Of a stretch of 64,000 nucleotides of DNA, positions 10,933 through 20,638 are shown one piece after another. Under the pieces are notes generated by a model, which saw nothing but the letters and a program-made list of their open reading frames with translations, ran no database searches and was not told the DNA's origin. The stretch spans positions 149,447-213,446 of the forward strand of contig NZ_KB905930.1 in NCBI RefSeq assembly GCF_000381125.1, read 5' to 3'. The stretch's first letter is position 1. Each line of letters starts with the position of its first letter. A program made the position numbers and the translations under genes. Origin of the DNA: Caldimonas manganoxidans ATCC BAA-369 (GTDB lineage: Bacteria > Pseudomonadota > Gammaproteobacteria > Burkholderiales > Burkholderiaceae_C).

Positions 10933-11886
10933 TCAGGTGGCCGGCGCCAGCCGGCGCGCTGGCCAGGTGGCCAGCACCACGCCGGACAGGGCCAAACCGA
11001 AGGCCCAGGCATGCAAGGCGGTGAAACGCTCGCCCAAAGCCAAGACCCCGACCAAGCCCGCGCTGATGGGCAGGAAGACGGTGAAGATGCCGGCCGATGC
11101 GGCAGGAACATGGCGCAGGCCCGTCATCCAAAGCCACACGGTGATCATGCTGGCAGCCAGCGAATAGAACACCAACAAGCCCCAATGGCCGAGGGAGACT
11201 GCACCGAAATCGAACTGCCAGGCTGCCACCAGCCCAAAGGGCGTGACCAAGGCCCAGCCCCACAGATTCACCAGTGCACTGATGCGCTGGGCCGAGACAT
11301 GGCCCGTAAGCTTCTTGCCGATCACCACGTACAGCGCTTCACAGCAGACCGCGGCAAACAGCAAGGCATTGCCCAACAGGGCGCGCAGTCCTCCCGTGTG
11401 CGAATCAGCGCCGCTGGCCTTGGCCACCGACAACACGACGATACCGCCTACGGCCAGCGCGATGGCGATTTGCACCCTGAGGGAGATGCGCTCACCCAGC
11501 AGCCACCACGACAGCACGGCCACCACGGCCGGGATGGAGGCCATGATCACGCCAGCAGCCAGCGCCGAGGTGAGTGACACACCGAACAGCATGCACACCG
11601 AAAACAGGAAGTTGCCGAAGAAAGACTCCCAGAACAGCAAGCGGCGGTCGGTGGCCGACAGCGGCTGCTGGCCGGGACGGCGGCACACCCAACCGGCCAT
11701 GGCCACTGCGGCGATGCCAAAGCGCAGCCAAGCCAGCAGCATGACCGGGAAGACGAGCACCAGAATCTTGGACAGCGCGACATAGCTGCCGACCAAGGCC
11801 ATGCTCAGGGCCAGGCTGGCGTAAGCCGCCATGGGGACGGCCGAACTCAAGTGATCGCCCTCGCGTGTGTGCCGCGCCGACCGCAT
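10933..11886 (-). CDS. EamA/DMT-family transporter
   Basis: This is a second drug/metabolite superfamily permease of up to 317 residues, with about ten membrane helices in two EamA repeats (ASLALSMALVGSYVALSKILV at the start, VPASAAGIFTVFLPISAGLVG late in the second repeat). It lies 10 bases downstream of the aminotransferase gene on the same strand, so it probably moves that enzyme's substrate or product. The start could also be at 11832 (MAAYASLAL...); neither site has a clear ribosome-binding sequence, and the short gap favours coupling to the upstream gene. Confidence 0.85.
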   Translation of the reverse strand: MRSARHTREGDHLSSAVPMAAYASLALSMALVGSYVALSKILVLVFPVMLLAWLRFGIAAVAMAGWVCRRPGQQPLSATDRRLLFWESFFGNFLFSVCMLFGVSLTSALAAGVIMASIPAVVAVLSWWLLGERISLRVQIAIALAVGGIVVLSVAKASGADSHTGGLRALLGNALLFAAVCCEALYVVIGKKLTGHVSAQRISALVNLWGWALVTPFGLVAAWQFDFGAVSLGHWGLLVFYSLAASMITVWLWMTGLRHVPAASAGIFTVFLPISAGLVGVLALGERFTALHAWAFGLALSGVVLATWPARRLAPAT

Positions 11887-11896
11887 GCCAGGGGCA

Positions 11897-13204
11897 TCAG
11901 CGCACCCTCCGCAGGGCCGTGGCCACGGCCTGGACGATCTGATCGATCTGCGCTCGGTCGATGATCAGCGGCGGGGATAGCGCGATCGTATCGCCCGTGG
12001 TGCGGATCAGCACGCCTTGCTCCCAACAATCGAGGAACACATCGAACGCCCGTTTGGCCGGCTCCTCGGGACGAGGCGCCAGCTCGATGCCGCCCACCAG
12101 CCCGATGTTGCGCACATCGATCACATGTGGCAGGCCCCGCAGCGAATGCACCGCGTCGGCGAAGTAAGACTCCAGCTCGCCAGCCCGTGTGAGCAGGCCT
12201 TCTTCGGCATACGTGTCCAAGGTGCCCAAGGCCGCGGCGCAGGCCAGCGGGTGGGCCGAGTAGGTGTAGCCGTGGAAGAACTCGATCAAATGTTCGGGCC
12301 CCTGCATGAAGGCGTCATGGATCTCCTGTTTGACGAAGACCGCCCCCATCGGGACACAGCCATTGGTGATGCCTTTGGCCACCGTCATCAGATCTGGGGT
12401 GACGCCAAAGGTCTGTGCGGCAAAGGGCTGGCCCGTGCGCCCAAAGCCGGTGATGACCTCGTCGAAGATCAGCAAAATGCCATGCTTGTCGCAGATCTCG
12501 CGCAGGCGCTGCAGGTAGCCCTGCGGCGGGATCAGCACCCCGGTGGAGCCGGCCACCGGCTCGACGATCACCGCGGCAATCGTCGAGGCGTCGTGCAAGG
12601 CCACCAGGCGTTCCAAATCGTCGGCCAGCTCTGCGCCATAGGCTGGCTGACCGCGCGAAAAAGCATTGCGCGTCGGGTCATGCGTGTGGCGGAGGTGATC
12701 CACCCCGCTCAGCAAGCTGCCGAACATTTTGCGGTTGGCCACCATGCCGCCCACCGAGATGCCGCCAAAGTTCACGCCGTGATACGCCCGCTCACGACCG
12801 ATCAGCCGCGTGCGCTGCCCTTCACCGCGCACACGGTGGTAGGCAATGGCCATCTTCAGCGCCGTTTCCACCGACTCCGAGCCCGAGTTCGTATAAAAGA
12901 CTTTGTTCAGGCCGGGGGGAGTGAGCTGCACCAGCCGCTCGGCCAGCTCGAAGGCCTTCGGATGGCCCATCTGGAACGGCGGCGCATAGTCGAGTTCGCC
13001 GGCTTGCTGCTGAATCGCCTGGACGATCTTCGGTCGAGCATGTCCGGCGTTGACGCACCACAGCCCGGCCACCCCGTCGAGCACCTGCCGCCCCTCTGGC
13101 GTCCAGAAATACATGCCTTCGGCCCGAGCCAGCAGCCTGGGGGCTTTCTTGAATTGGCGGTTGGCCGTGAAAGGCATCCAGTAAGCATCGAGCTGGGGTT
13201 GCAT
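11897..13204 (-). CDS. Class III aminotransferase, omega-amino acid (beta-alanine):pyruvate type
   Basis: This PLP enzyme moves an amino group from an omega-amino acid such as beta-alanine to pyruvate. The 435-residue protein has the substrate-site start YWMPFTANRQFKK, the region YTNSGSESVETALKMA, the aspartate of IFDEVITGFGRTG (Asp248) and the PLP lysine in TVAKGITNG (Lys277). These are the marks of the omega-amino acid:pyruvate group. It is divergent from an Lrp/AsnC regulator gene and followed by an EamA transporter, which suggests a small substrate-controlled regulon. The exact amino donor is inferred. Confidence 0.9.
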   Translation of the reverse strand: MQPQLDAYWMPFTANRQFKKAPRLLARAEGMYFWTPEGRQVLDGVAGLWCVNAGHARPKIVQAIQQQAGELDYAPPFQMGHPKAFELAERLVQLTPPGLNKVFYTNSGSESVETALKMAIAYHRVRGEGQRTRLIGRERAYHGVNFGGISVGGMVANRKMFGSLLSGVDHLRHTHDPTRNAFSRGQPAYGAELADDLERLVALHDASTIAAVIVEPVAGSTGVLIPPQGYLQRLREICDKHGILLIFDEVITGFGRTGQPFAAQTFGVTPDLMTVAKGITNGCVPMGAVFVKQEIHDAFMQGPEHLIEFFHGYTYSAHPLACAAALGTLDTYAEEGLLTRAGELESYFADAVHSLRGLPHVIDVRNIGLVGGIELAPRPEEPAKRAFDVFLDCWEQGVLIRTTGDTIALSPPLIIDRAQIDQIVQAVATALRRVR

Positions 13205-13254
13205 GGGCGGTCTCCTCGGTGGCGCGCAGGTCCTCTAGTCTATGAAGCCCTTGG

Positions 13255-13309
13255 CGCAATGTGTATGCGACTCGCGGGGGCGCAAACCGGTCTGACGCAA
13301 TATCATGCG
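13255..13309. promoter_or_regulatory. Two operator-like imperfect palindromes between the aminotransferase and Lrp/AsnC genes
   Basis: The 131-base gap between the divergent genes holds two copies of CGCAAT-N3/4-ATGCG, at 13255-13269 and 13296-13309. Their starts are 41 bases apart, close to four helical turns. Each copy is an imperfect inverted repeat (CGCA.T / ATGCG). This layout is what one expects for a multimeric Lrp/AsnC regulator acting on its own gene and the divergent target. Confidence 0.55.
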
Positions 13310-13335
13310 GTCATCACAGTCAGTTTTCGTAGAAG

Positions 13336-13815
13336 ATGCCTCCACCCGACGCGCCTGTGCAACTCGATGCCATCGACCGGCAGATTTTGAGGATGCTTCA
13401 GAACGATGGCCGCATGTCCAATCAAGAGCTGGCCGAACGGGTGCATCTATCGCCTTCGGCCTGCTTGCGCCGCGTGCGGCGTCTCGAAGAGGAAGGGGTG
13501 ATCGCCCGCTACGTGGCGCTGCTCCACCCGCGGGCCGTGGGGCAGCCGGGAATCTCGTTCACCATCGTGAACTTGGAAAGCATCACACCGCAAACCCGCC
13601 AGGCTTTCGAAGCGGCCGTGCGGGCCGAGGCCGCCATTCTGGACTGCTATTACGTCGCCGGCAGTCACGACTATCTGGTCCGCTTCGCCTATCGCGATGC
13701 CTCGGATCTCGAATCCTTCCATGAAACCGTGTTGTCGCGACTGCCGGGCGTCGTGCGATTGAATTCCATGTTGGTGCTGCGCACGGTCAAGCACACCACC
13801 GCCTTGCAGATCTGA
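13336..13815 (+). CDS. Lrp/AsnC-family transcriptional regulator
   Basis: This is an amino-acid-responsive DNA-binding protein of 159 residues. The N-terminal helix-turn-helix is clear (LDAIDRQILRMLQNDGRMSN, then QELAERVHLSPSACLRRVRR), followed by a RAM/AsnC ligand-binding domain (ILDCYYVAGSHDYLVRFAYRD). It is divergent from the omega-aminotransferase gene, so it probably controls that operon in response to the enzyme's substrate. Two matching palindromes in the gap are the likely binding sites. Confidence 0.93.
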   Translation: MPPPDAPVQLDAIDRQILRMLQNDGRMSNQELAERVHLSPSACLRRVRRLEEEGVIARYVALLHPRAVGQPGISFTIVNLESITPQTRQAFEAAVRAEAAILDCYYVAGSHDYLVRFAYRDASDLESFHETVLSRLPGVVRLNSMLVLRTVKHTTALQI

Positions 13816-13829
13816 ACCCCCTGGGCAGC

Positions 13830-14258
13830 ATGAACGAACCTGTGAGCACCCTGTACCAGCCCAGCGGGCTGGAACATGTCTTCGTCTACGGGACCCTGCG
13901 TCGTGGCGGGGCCAATGACATCACCCGCTTGGATCCACCGGGACGCTTCGTGGGGCCGGCATCGGTCAGGGGGTGGCTGTACAGCCTAGGGCGCTACCCC
14001 GGCTTGCTGCTGGACGAGCGAGGGCCGGCAGTGGCCGGGGAGGTCTATCACCTCGATCCGAAGCTCGAGCGCGTGCTCGATGGCATCGAGGAAGTCTATC
14101 CGCAACAACGCGACGAATACCTCAAGCGGCGGGTGACGGTGGAGGTGGCCGGGCGGATGCTGGATTGCCTGGTCTATGAAATCCACCCGCGCTATGTGCA
14201 GGGCCGTGCGGTGCTGAGCCCGCCGGATTGGCTGCAGCATGCGCCTGCGGCGGGATGA
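13830..14258 (+). CDS. Gamma-glutamylcyclotransferase-like protein (AIG2/GGCT fold)
   Basis: The 142-residue protein has the fold's opening substrate loop VFVYGTLRRGG, the segment LYSLGRYPGLLLDERG and the expected glutamate region VAGEVYHLD, then YKR-like RDEYLKRRVTV. Members of the fold cyclise gamma-glutamyl-amines or are of unknown substrate. It starts 14 bases after the Lrp/AsnC gene and is probably cotranscribed with it. I would not assign a substrate. Confidence 0.85.
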   Translation: MNEPVSTLYQPSGLEHVFVYGTLRRGGANDITRLDPPGRFVGPASVRGWLYSLGRYPGLLLDERGPAVAGEVYHLDPKLERVLDGIEEVYPQQRDEYLKRRVTVEVAGRMLDCLVYEIHPRYVQGRAVLSPPDWLQHAPAAG

Positions 14259-14329
14259 GGGCGCTTGCTGCGACGCAGTGCCTGGCCCAAGATCGGCGCA
14301 GACCGTATTCCACATCGCGCAAATTGGTT

Positions 14330-14480
14330 TTCTCAATATGAGATGCCGCACTGCTGCAGCGCCGCATAATTTTTCATTGTGGTAAATATTTTTTTGTATT
14401 GCGAAATTAAAAACGTAAGTCTTTGATTCTCAAAGAAAAAATTTTTAGTCTTATATAAGACATAAGTCTTGGCGAGGCGG
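14330..14480 (+). promoter_or_regulatory. AT-rich control region of isocitrate lyase with a perfect palindrome
   Basis: The 287-base gap before aceA contains no gene. About 150 bases of it are strikingly AT-rich in a GC-rich genome, with several A and T tracts. At 14448-14461 lies the perfect 14-base palindrome GTCTTATATAAGAC. The half-site AAGTCTT or TAGTCTT recurs at about 14417-14423 and 14464-14470. This looks like an operator array overlapping the promoter. I cannot name the regulator. Confidence 0.6.
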
Positions 14481-14545
14481 CGGCGGCTCCGTATCCTTGA
14501 GTTCATTCCAACCCCTTGTCTTTTTCAGTCAGAACGGAGCCTGCC

Positions 14546-15844
<1,299 letters not shown>

Positions 15845-15914
15845 AATTCGCATCGATCGCCGGCCGACATGGCCGGTGGCTGAACAAGCTCCCGCATCCT
15901 GGTGGATGCTCTTG

Positions 15915-15948
15915 GCCCGCGGGCTGCTCGGCCTGCGGGCTCTTTTTT
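15915..15948 (+). terminator. Rho-independent terminator of aceA
   Basis: A 10-pair stem GCCCGCGGGC (15915-15924) with GCCTGCGGGC (15931-15940), one G-U pair and a six-base loop, is followed by TCTTTTTTT. It lies 70 bases after the aceA stop. Confidence 0.9.
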
Positions 15949-15959
15949 TGGTCTTGCGG

Positions 15960-15965
15960 TACAAT
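15960..15965 (+). promoter_or_regulatory. thrS: Probable -10 box of the thrS leader
   Basis: TACAAT lies directly after the aceA terminator and 46 bases before the leader peptide ATG. No good -35 box is seen 17 bases upstream, where the aceA terminator T-run sits, so the promoter call rests mainly on the -10 box and position. Confidence 0.45.
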
Positions 15966-16010
15966 CGAACACAATTCCCATTAGCAAGAGCGAGAAAGGC
16001 GCGACAGGTT

Positions 16011-16052
16011 ATGACACCGCGAACTTCGACCGTGACTACCCCGGAGGTCTAG
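16011..16052 (+). CDS. Threonine-rich leader peptide of thrS
   Basis: A 13-residue frame reads MTPRTSTVTTPEV and then TAG. Five of 13 codons are Thr (ACA, ACT, ACC, ACT, ACC), including the pair at 16035-16040. GAGAAAGG at 15992-15999 is a plausible ribosome site. It sits just upstream of an intrinsic terminator in the thrS leader, the arrangement of ribosome-stalling attenuators. A ribosome starved of Thr-tRNA would stop over 16029-16040. It is too short for ordinary gene finding. Confidence 0.75.
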   Translation: MTPRTSTVTTPEV

Positions 16053-16123
16053 TCGGTCGGCCGCGGCGATCCTGAGTCTTCGTTCTTCCTGGATGAAAAG
16101 CGCGGCGCCCCCGCGCTTTTTTT
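16027..16123 (+). promoter_or_regulatory. thrS: thrS transcription attenuator (mutually exclusive hairpins and terminator)
   Basis: The terminator stem pairs 16096-16105 (AAAAGCGCGG) with 16111-16120 (CCGCGCTTTT) and ends in seven T. A competing antiterminator pairs 16060-16065 (GCCGCG) with 16101-16106 (CGCGGC), helped by ATCC 16069-16072 with GGAT 16091-16094. An upstream stem pairs CGACCG 16027-16032, inside the leader peptide's Thr codons, with CGGTCG 16054-16059. A ribosome stalled on the Thr codons would block the first stem, favour the antiterminator and let thrS be transcribed. Confidence 0.7.
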
Positions 16124-16138
16124 GTGACTGGAGATCCC

Positions 16139-18061
16139 ATGGTTAGTGTTCAACTTCCTGACGGTTCGCGCCGTGAGTTCCCCGCGCCGGTCTCGGTGGC
16201 CGAGGTGGCGGCCTCGATCGGTCCTGGTCTGGCCAAGGCGGCGCTGGCTGGGCGCATCGGGCGTGGTGAGCAGGCCCGCCTGGTGGACACCAGTTTCGTG
16301 ATCGACGGTCAGGACGTGCCGCTGGCCATCGTGACCGACAAGGACGCCGACGGCCTGGACATCCTGCGCCACTCCACGGCCCATTTGTTGGCCTATGCCG
16401 TCAAGGAGCTGTTCCCTGACGCCCAAGTCACCATCGGCCCGACGATCGAGAATGGCTTTTATTACGACTTCGCCTACAAGCGTCCCTTCACGCCCGAGGA
16501 CTTGGAAGCCATCGAGCGGAAGATGGCCGAGTTGGCCAAGAAGAACGAGCCAGTGCTGCGCAAGGTCGTGCCGCGCGATGAGGCGGTGGCTTATTTCAAG
16601 AGCCTGGGCGAGCACTACAAGGCGCAGATCATCGAAAGCATTCCGCCTGGTGAGGAGGTGTCGCTCTACAGCGAGGGCAATTTCACCGACTTGTGTCGCG
16701 GGCCGCACGTGCCCAGCACTGGCAAGCTCAAGTATTTCAAGTTGACGAAAGTGGCGGGCGCCTATTGGCGGGGCGATCACCGCAATGAGCAGCTGCAGCG
16801 CATCTACGGGACCGCTTGGGCCACGAAAGAGGAGCTCGATCAGTATCTGCGCATGCTCGAGGAGGCTGAAAAGCGCGACCATCGCCGACTTGGCCGCGAA
16901 CTCGACCTGTTCCACCTGGACGAACATGCGCCTGGGCTGGTGTTCTGGCATCCCAAAGGCTGGGCCTTGTGGCAGCAGGTCGAGCAGTACATGCGAGCGG
17001 TGTACCGTGACAACGGCTACCAGGAAGTCAAGGGCCCGCAGATCCTGGACCGCACGCTCTGGGAGAAAACCGGTCACTGGGACAAGTACCGGGACAATAT
17101 GTTCACGACCGAGAGTGAAAAGCGGGACTACGCGCTCAAGCCCATGAACTGTCCGGGCCACCTGCTGATCTTCAAGCAGGGTATCAAGAGCTATCGGGAT
17201 TTGCCGCTGCGCTACGGAGAATTCGGTCAGTGCCATCGCAACGAGCCCTCCGGTGGCCTGCACGGGATCATGCGGGTGCGTGGATTCACGCAAGACGACG
17301 GCCACATCTTCTGCACCGAGGATCAAATCCTCGATGAATGCGTGGCCTATACGGCCTTGCTGCAAAAGGTCTACAAAGACTTCGGCTTCGAGCACATCAT
17401 CTACAAAGTGGCCACGCGCCCCGAGGCGCGTATCGGCTCGGACGAGTCTTGGGACAAGGCCGAGCATGCGCTGATGGAAAGCCTGCGCCGCTCCGGCTGC
17501 GACTTCGAGATCGCTGAGGGCGACGGAGCGTTCTACGGCCCGAAAATCGAATACACGCTCAAGGATGCGCTGGGGCGGCAGTGGCAGTGCGGCACGATTC
17601 AGGTGGACTTTTCGATGCCGCAGCGCTTGGAAGCCGAGTACGTGGCCGAGGATGGCTCGCGTCGCACGCCCGTGATGCTGCACCGGGCCATCGTGGGCAG
17701 CCTGGAGCGCTTCATCGGCATCTTGATCGAGCAGCACGCCGGGGCGCTGCCGGTGTGGTTGGCCCCGGTGCAGGTGGTGGTGGCCAACATCACCGATGCC
17801 CAGGCCGACTATGCCCGGGAAGTGGCCAAAACGCTGCAAAAACAAGGACTTAGAATCGCAACCGATTTGCGTAACGAAAAGATCACGTATAAAATCCGGG
17901 AGCATTCTTTGCAGAAGGTTCCGTACATCCTCGTCGTGGGCGACAAGGAGAAAGCGTCCGGAGCCGTTGCGGTGCGCGCCCGAGGCAATCAGGATCTCGG
18001 TGTGATGGTCCTCGATGCCTTCATTCAGAAGATCACGAGCGACATTGCCCAGAAGCTGTGA
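16139..18061 (+). CDS. thrS: Threonyl-tRNA synthetase
   Basis: ThrRS charges tRNA-Thr. The 640-residue class II enzyme has an N-terminal TGS domain ([18 protein letters not shown]), the second-additional-domain editing region with the HxxxH-type [10 protein letters not shown], and a catalytic core with the zinc site region [16 protein letters not shown]. Motif 2 ([20 protein letters not shown]), motif 3 ([17 protein letters not shown]) and an anticodon-binding domain follow. ATG 16139 with TGGAGA is preferred over the in-frame start at 16124, which lies in the terminator's tail. It heads thrS-infC-rpmI-rplT-pheST and is preceded by a Thr leader peptide and attenuator. Confidence 0.98.
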   Translation: MVSVQLPDGSRREFPAPVSVAEVAASIGPGLAKAALAGRIGRGEQARLVDTSFVIDGQDVPLAIVTDKDADGLDILRHSTAHLLAYAVKELFPDAQVTIGPTIENGFYYDFAYKRPFTPEDLEAIERKMAELAKKNEPVLRKVVPRDEAVAYFKSLGEHYKAQIIESIPPGEEVSLYSEGNFTDLCRGPHVPSTGKLKYFKLTKVAGAYWRGDHRNEQLQRIYGTAWATKEELDQYLRMLEEAEKRDHRRLGRELDLFHLDEHAPGLVFWHPKGWALWQQVEQYMRAVYRDNGYQEVKGPQILDRTLWEKTGHWDKYRDNMFTTESEKRDYALKPMNCPGHLLIFKQGIKSYRDLPLRYGEFGQCHRNEPSGGLHGIMRVRGFTQDDGHIFCTEDQILDECVAYTALLQKVYKDFGFEHIIYKVATRPEARIGSDESWDKAEHALMESLRRSGCDFEIAEGDGAFYGPKIEYTLKDALGRQWQCGTIQVDFSMPQRLEAEYVAEDGSRRTPVMLHRAIVGSLERFIGILIEQHAGALPVWLAPVQVVVANITDAQADYAREVAKTLQKQGLRIATDLRNEKITYKIREHSLQKVPYILVVGDKEKASGAVAVRARGNQDLGVMVLDAFIQKITSDIAQKL

Positions 18062-18148
18062 CGCTTGGAGCGGGCTTGTGCCTGCTCCCTGCGGCCGCCG
18101 GGTGCGTGTGTGTTTGTCATTGGGGCCTGGCCCCTGGAGATTCGAGCC

Positions 18149-18697
18149 ATCGCTACTTATCTTGACCGTCGCATCCCGAATGCGGAGCGCAAGCATCGCC
18201 TGAACCGTGAGATCACCGCGCCAGAGGTGCGCCTCAACGGGCCCAACAACGAGCCGCTGGGCATCGTGAGCCTCGCCGAGGCTTTGCGCATGGCCGCCGA
18301 AGCTGATGTCGATCTGGTCGAGATCGCGGCCACGGCCAATCCGCCTGTGTGCCGCTTGATGGATTACGGCAAGTTCAAGTACCAGGAGCAGAAGAAGGCG
18401 CACGAGGCCAAGCAGAAGCAGCACGTCATCGACATCAAGGAAGTCAAGTTCCGCCCTGGGACCGACGAGGGTGACTATCAAATCAAGTTGCGCAACCTGC
18501 GTCGATTCCTCGAAGATGGTGACAAGGGCAAGGTGACGCTGCGGTTCCGTGGTCGCGAAATCACACACCAAGAGATCGGGATGCGCCTGCTCGAGCGCGT
18601 GCGCGACGATCTGGCCGATGTGAGCGTGGTGGAGAACATGCCCAAGTTGGAGGGGCGCCAGATGGTCATGATCCTGGCGCCGAAGAAGAAAAAGTGA
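18149..18697 (+). CDS. infC: Translation initiation factor IF-3 (ATC start codon)
   Basis: IF-3 binds the 30S subunit, prevents early subunit joining and checks the start codon. The frame has no ATG, GTG or TTG at the expected place. ATC at 18149-18151 sits 8 bases after a good GGAGA (18136-18140) and gives a protein of 182 residues beginning (M)[20 protein letters not shown], matching the family length (180 in E. coli). IF-3 discriminates against non-AUG starts, so such codons let infC regulate its own translation. Signature segments are [16 protein letters not shown] and [19 protein letters not shown] at 18065 would add 28 residues not found in the family. Confidence 0.95.
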   Translation: MATYLDRRIPNAERKHRLNREITAPEVRLNGPNNEPLGIVSLAEALRMAAEADVDLVEIAATANPPVCRLMDYGKFKYQEQKKAHEAKQKQHVIDIKEVKFRPGTDEGDYQIKLRNLRRFLEDGDKGKVTLRFRGREITHQEIGMRLLERVRDDLADVSVVENMPKLEGRQMVMILAPKKKK

Positions 18698-18713
18698 TCA
18701 CCTTCGGGTGATC
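18696..18713 (+). promoter_or_regulatory. UUCG-capped hairpin at the end of infC
   Basis: A perfect 7-pair stem GATCACC/GGTGATC closed by a TTCG tetraloop begins within the infC stop codon. There is no T-run, so it is not a standard terminator. It may protect or punctuate the mRNA between infC and rpmI. Confidence 0.55.
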
Positions 18714-18818
18714 GGCAGCCCGGCGGCGGTGGGTCGCCACGCCGGGGCAGTGGCCCGGGGCCGACAAGTCCGCGAAAGGTTCGCGGCGCCTCACGGGCAC
18801 CCAGTAGAAGGAGCAGTC

Positions 18819-19022
18819 ATGCCCAAAATGAAGACCAAGAAGAGCGCGGCCAAGCGGTTTCGCGTTCGTCCCGGTGGCACCGTCAAGCGTGGTCAGGCGT
18901 TCAAGCGCCACATCCTCACCAAGAAGTCGACCACTCGCAAGCGCCAACTGCGCGGTGCGGTCAATGTGCACGACAGCAACATGGGTCACATCGCTCGGAT
19001 GATGCCCTTTGCGGGTCTGTGA
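18819..19022 (+). CDS. rpmI: 50S ribosomal protein L35
   Basis: This 67-residue, very basic protein starts [20 protein letters not shown] and contains the family segment [19 protein letters not shown]. The true ATG is at 18819, after AGAAGGAG; the frame is open further upstream but that part is leader. The order infC-rpmI-rplT is the standard operon. In E. coli the leader of this operon is bound by L20; I did not identify the equivalent site here. Confidence 0.98.
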   Translation: MPKMKTKKSAAKRFRVRPGGTVKRGQAFKRHILTKKSTTRKRQLRGAVNVHDSNMGHIARMMPFAGL

Positions 19023-19047
19023 TCGTTTGGGTTGAAGGAGAAAGCAC

Positions 19048-19407
19048 ATGCCTCGCGTCAAACGTGGTGTCACCGCACGCGCCCGTCACAAGAAAGTTCT
19101 GGCTCTGGCCAAAGGCTTCCGGGGTCGCCGCAAGAATGTTTTCCGCGTCGCCAAGCAGGCGGTGATGAAGGCTGGGCAATATGCCTACCGTGACCGTCGT
19201 GCCAAGAAGCGTGAATTCCGTCAGCTCTGGATTGCCCGTATCAATGCAGCGGTGCGTGAGCGTGGTCTGACTTACAGCAAGTTCATGAACGGCATCAAGA
19301 AGGCGGCCATCGAGATCGACCGCAAGGTGTTGGCCGATTTGGCCGTGCACGATCCGGCGGCTTTTGGCAGCATCGTCGACAAGGTGAAGGCTCAACTCGC
19401 TGCTTGA
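19048..19407 (+). CDS. rplT: 50S ribosomal protein L20
   Basis: L20 is an early-assembling 23S rRNA-binding protein. This 119-residue basic protein has the family start [18 protein letters not shown], the region [26 protein letters not shown], and the end with [19 protein letters not shown] lies just before the ATG. It is 25 bases after rpmI and followed by a strong terminator, so the infC-rpmI-rplT transcript can end before pheS. Confidence 0.98.
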   Translation: MPRVKRGVTARARHKKVLALAKGFRGRRKNVFRVAKQAVMKAGQYAYRDRRAKKREFRQLWIARINAAVRERGLTYSKFMNGIKKAAIEIDRKVLADLAVHDPAAFGSIVDKVKAQLAA

Positions 19408-19477
19408 TTGCCATGATGGGCCCGCCAGTCGGCGGGTCCGACATTGCAGCTTCCCGGCTTCCCGGCCGGGCAGCCGG

Positions 19478-19507
19478 AAAGGCCGACACCGGGTTCGGCC
19501 TTTTTTT
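19478..19507 (+). terminator. Rho-independent terminator between rplT and pheS
   Basis: AAAGGCCGA (19478-19486) pairs with TCGGCCTTT (19495-19503), with an eight-base loop and a run of seven T (19501-19507). It is 55 bases before pheS. It may be only partial, letting some transcription continue into pheST. No Phe-rich leader peptide was found before it. Confidence 0.85.
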
Positions 19508-19562
19508 ATTGCCGCAGGGTTTGCCTGGCGAGCCCCGCACCGCAACCTGACGTCATCCACGC

Positions 19563-20600
19563 ATGAACGAGCTCGAACAACTGGTCCACAGCGCCCGTGC
19601 GGATTTCGACGCGGCCACGACCCCCGCCGACCTGGAAAATGCCAAGGCCCGTTACCTGGGCAAGTCCGGCCGCCTGACGGACTTGCTCAAGGGCTTGGCC
19701 GCCTTGCCGCCCGAGGAGAAGAAAACCCGTGGTGCGGCCATCAACGAGGCCAAGCAGCAAGTCGAAGCCTTGCTCAATGCGCGGCGGCAGGCCTTGGCCG
19801 ATGCCGAGCTGGAGCGTCAGTTGCGCGCCGAGGCGCTGGACGTGAGCCTGCCGGGACGTCGGCGCGGTGTGGCCGGCTTGCATCCCGTGACCCGGGCCAT
19901 GGAGCGTATCGAGGCCATCTTCGGTTCCATGGGGTTCGAGGTGGCCGATGGACCGGAGATCGAATCGGACTGGTTCAACTTCACGGCGCTGAACACGCCG
20001 CAGGACCATCCGGCCCGCTCGATGCACGACACGTTCTATGTCGAAGGGGGGCATTTGCTGCGCACCCACACCAGCCCGATGCAAATCCGGCATGCGGTGC
20101 AGCATGTCAAGCGCCATGAGGCGCGGCTTGCGTCGGGGCTTCCGATGCCGGATATCCGTGTCATTGCGCCAGGGCGAACGTATCGCGTGGACAGCGATGC
20201 AACCCATTCGCCGATGTTTCACCAGGTCGAGGGTCTGTGGGTTGGCCAAAACGTGAGCTTCAAGGACCTGAAGGCGGTTTACGTCAACTTCTTGCAGGAG
20301 TTCTTCGAGACCACGGACATCCGCATTCGGTTCAGGCCCAGTTACTTTCCGTTCACCGAGCCCAGTGCCGAGATTGACATGATGTTCGGCAGCGGGCCTT
20401 TGAAAGGCCGCTGGTTGGAGGTGTCCGGGTCGGGGCAGGTGCATCCGCAAGTGATTCGCAACATGGGTCTGGATCCCGAGCGCTACATCGGCTTTGCCTT
20501 CGGCTCGGGCATCGACCGTTTGGCCATGTTGCGCTACGGCGTGAACGACCTGCGCCTGTTCTTCGAGGGCGATCTGCGCTTTCTGTCGCAGTTTCGCTGA
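19563..20600 (+). CDS. pheS: Phenylalanyl-tRNA synthetase alpha subunit
   Basis: This is the catalytic subunit of the (alpha-beta)2 PheRS. The 345-residue protein has an N-terminal coiled-coil for tRNA binding (residues 1-90), motif 2 region [14 protein letters not shown] with [20 protein letters not shown], the [17 protein letters not shown] phenylalanine-pocket segment and motif 3 [20 protein letters not shown]. The lengths of both subunits and their adjacency (38 bases) are normal. Confidence 0.98.
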   Translation: MNELEQLVHSARADFDAATTPADLENAKARYLGKSGRLTDLLKGLAALPPEEKKTRGAAINEAKQQVEALLNARRQALADAELERQLRAEALDVSLPGRRRGVAGLHPVTRAMERIEAIFGSMGFEVADGPEIESDWFNFTALNTPQDHPARSMHDTFYVEGGHLLRTHTSPMQIRHAVQHVKRHEARLASGLPMPDIRVIAPGRTYRVDSDATHSPMFHQVEGLWVGQNVSFKDLKAVYVNFLQEFFETTDIRIRFRPSYFPFTEPSAEIDMMFGSGPLKGRWLEVSGSGQVHPQVIRNMGLDPERYIGFAFGSGIDRLAMLRYGVNDLRLFFEGDLRFLSQFR

Positions 20601-20638
20601 TCTGTCCCCCCTAAGACTCTGTCTGCAAGGAAGACGAC

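Noticed and set aside
16049..18571. 840-residue open frame antisense to thrS and infC
   Set aside because: Shadow of two certain genes; no family match or ribosome site.
19408..19562. Possible Phe attenuator before pheS, by analogy with E. coli pheM
   Set aside because: A terminator is present but no short frame with several Phe codons lies before it.
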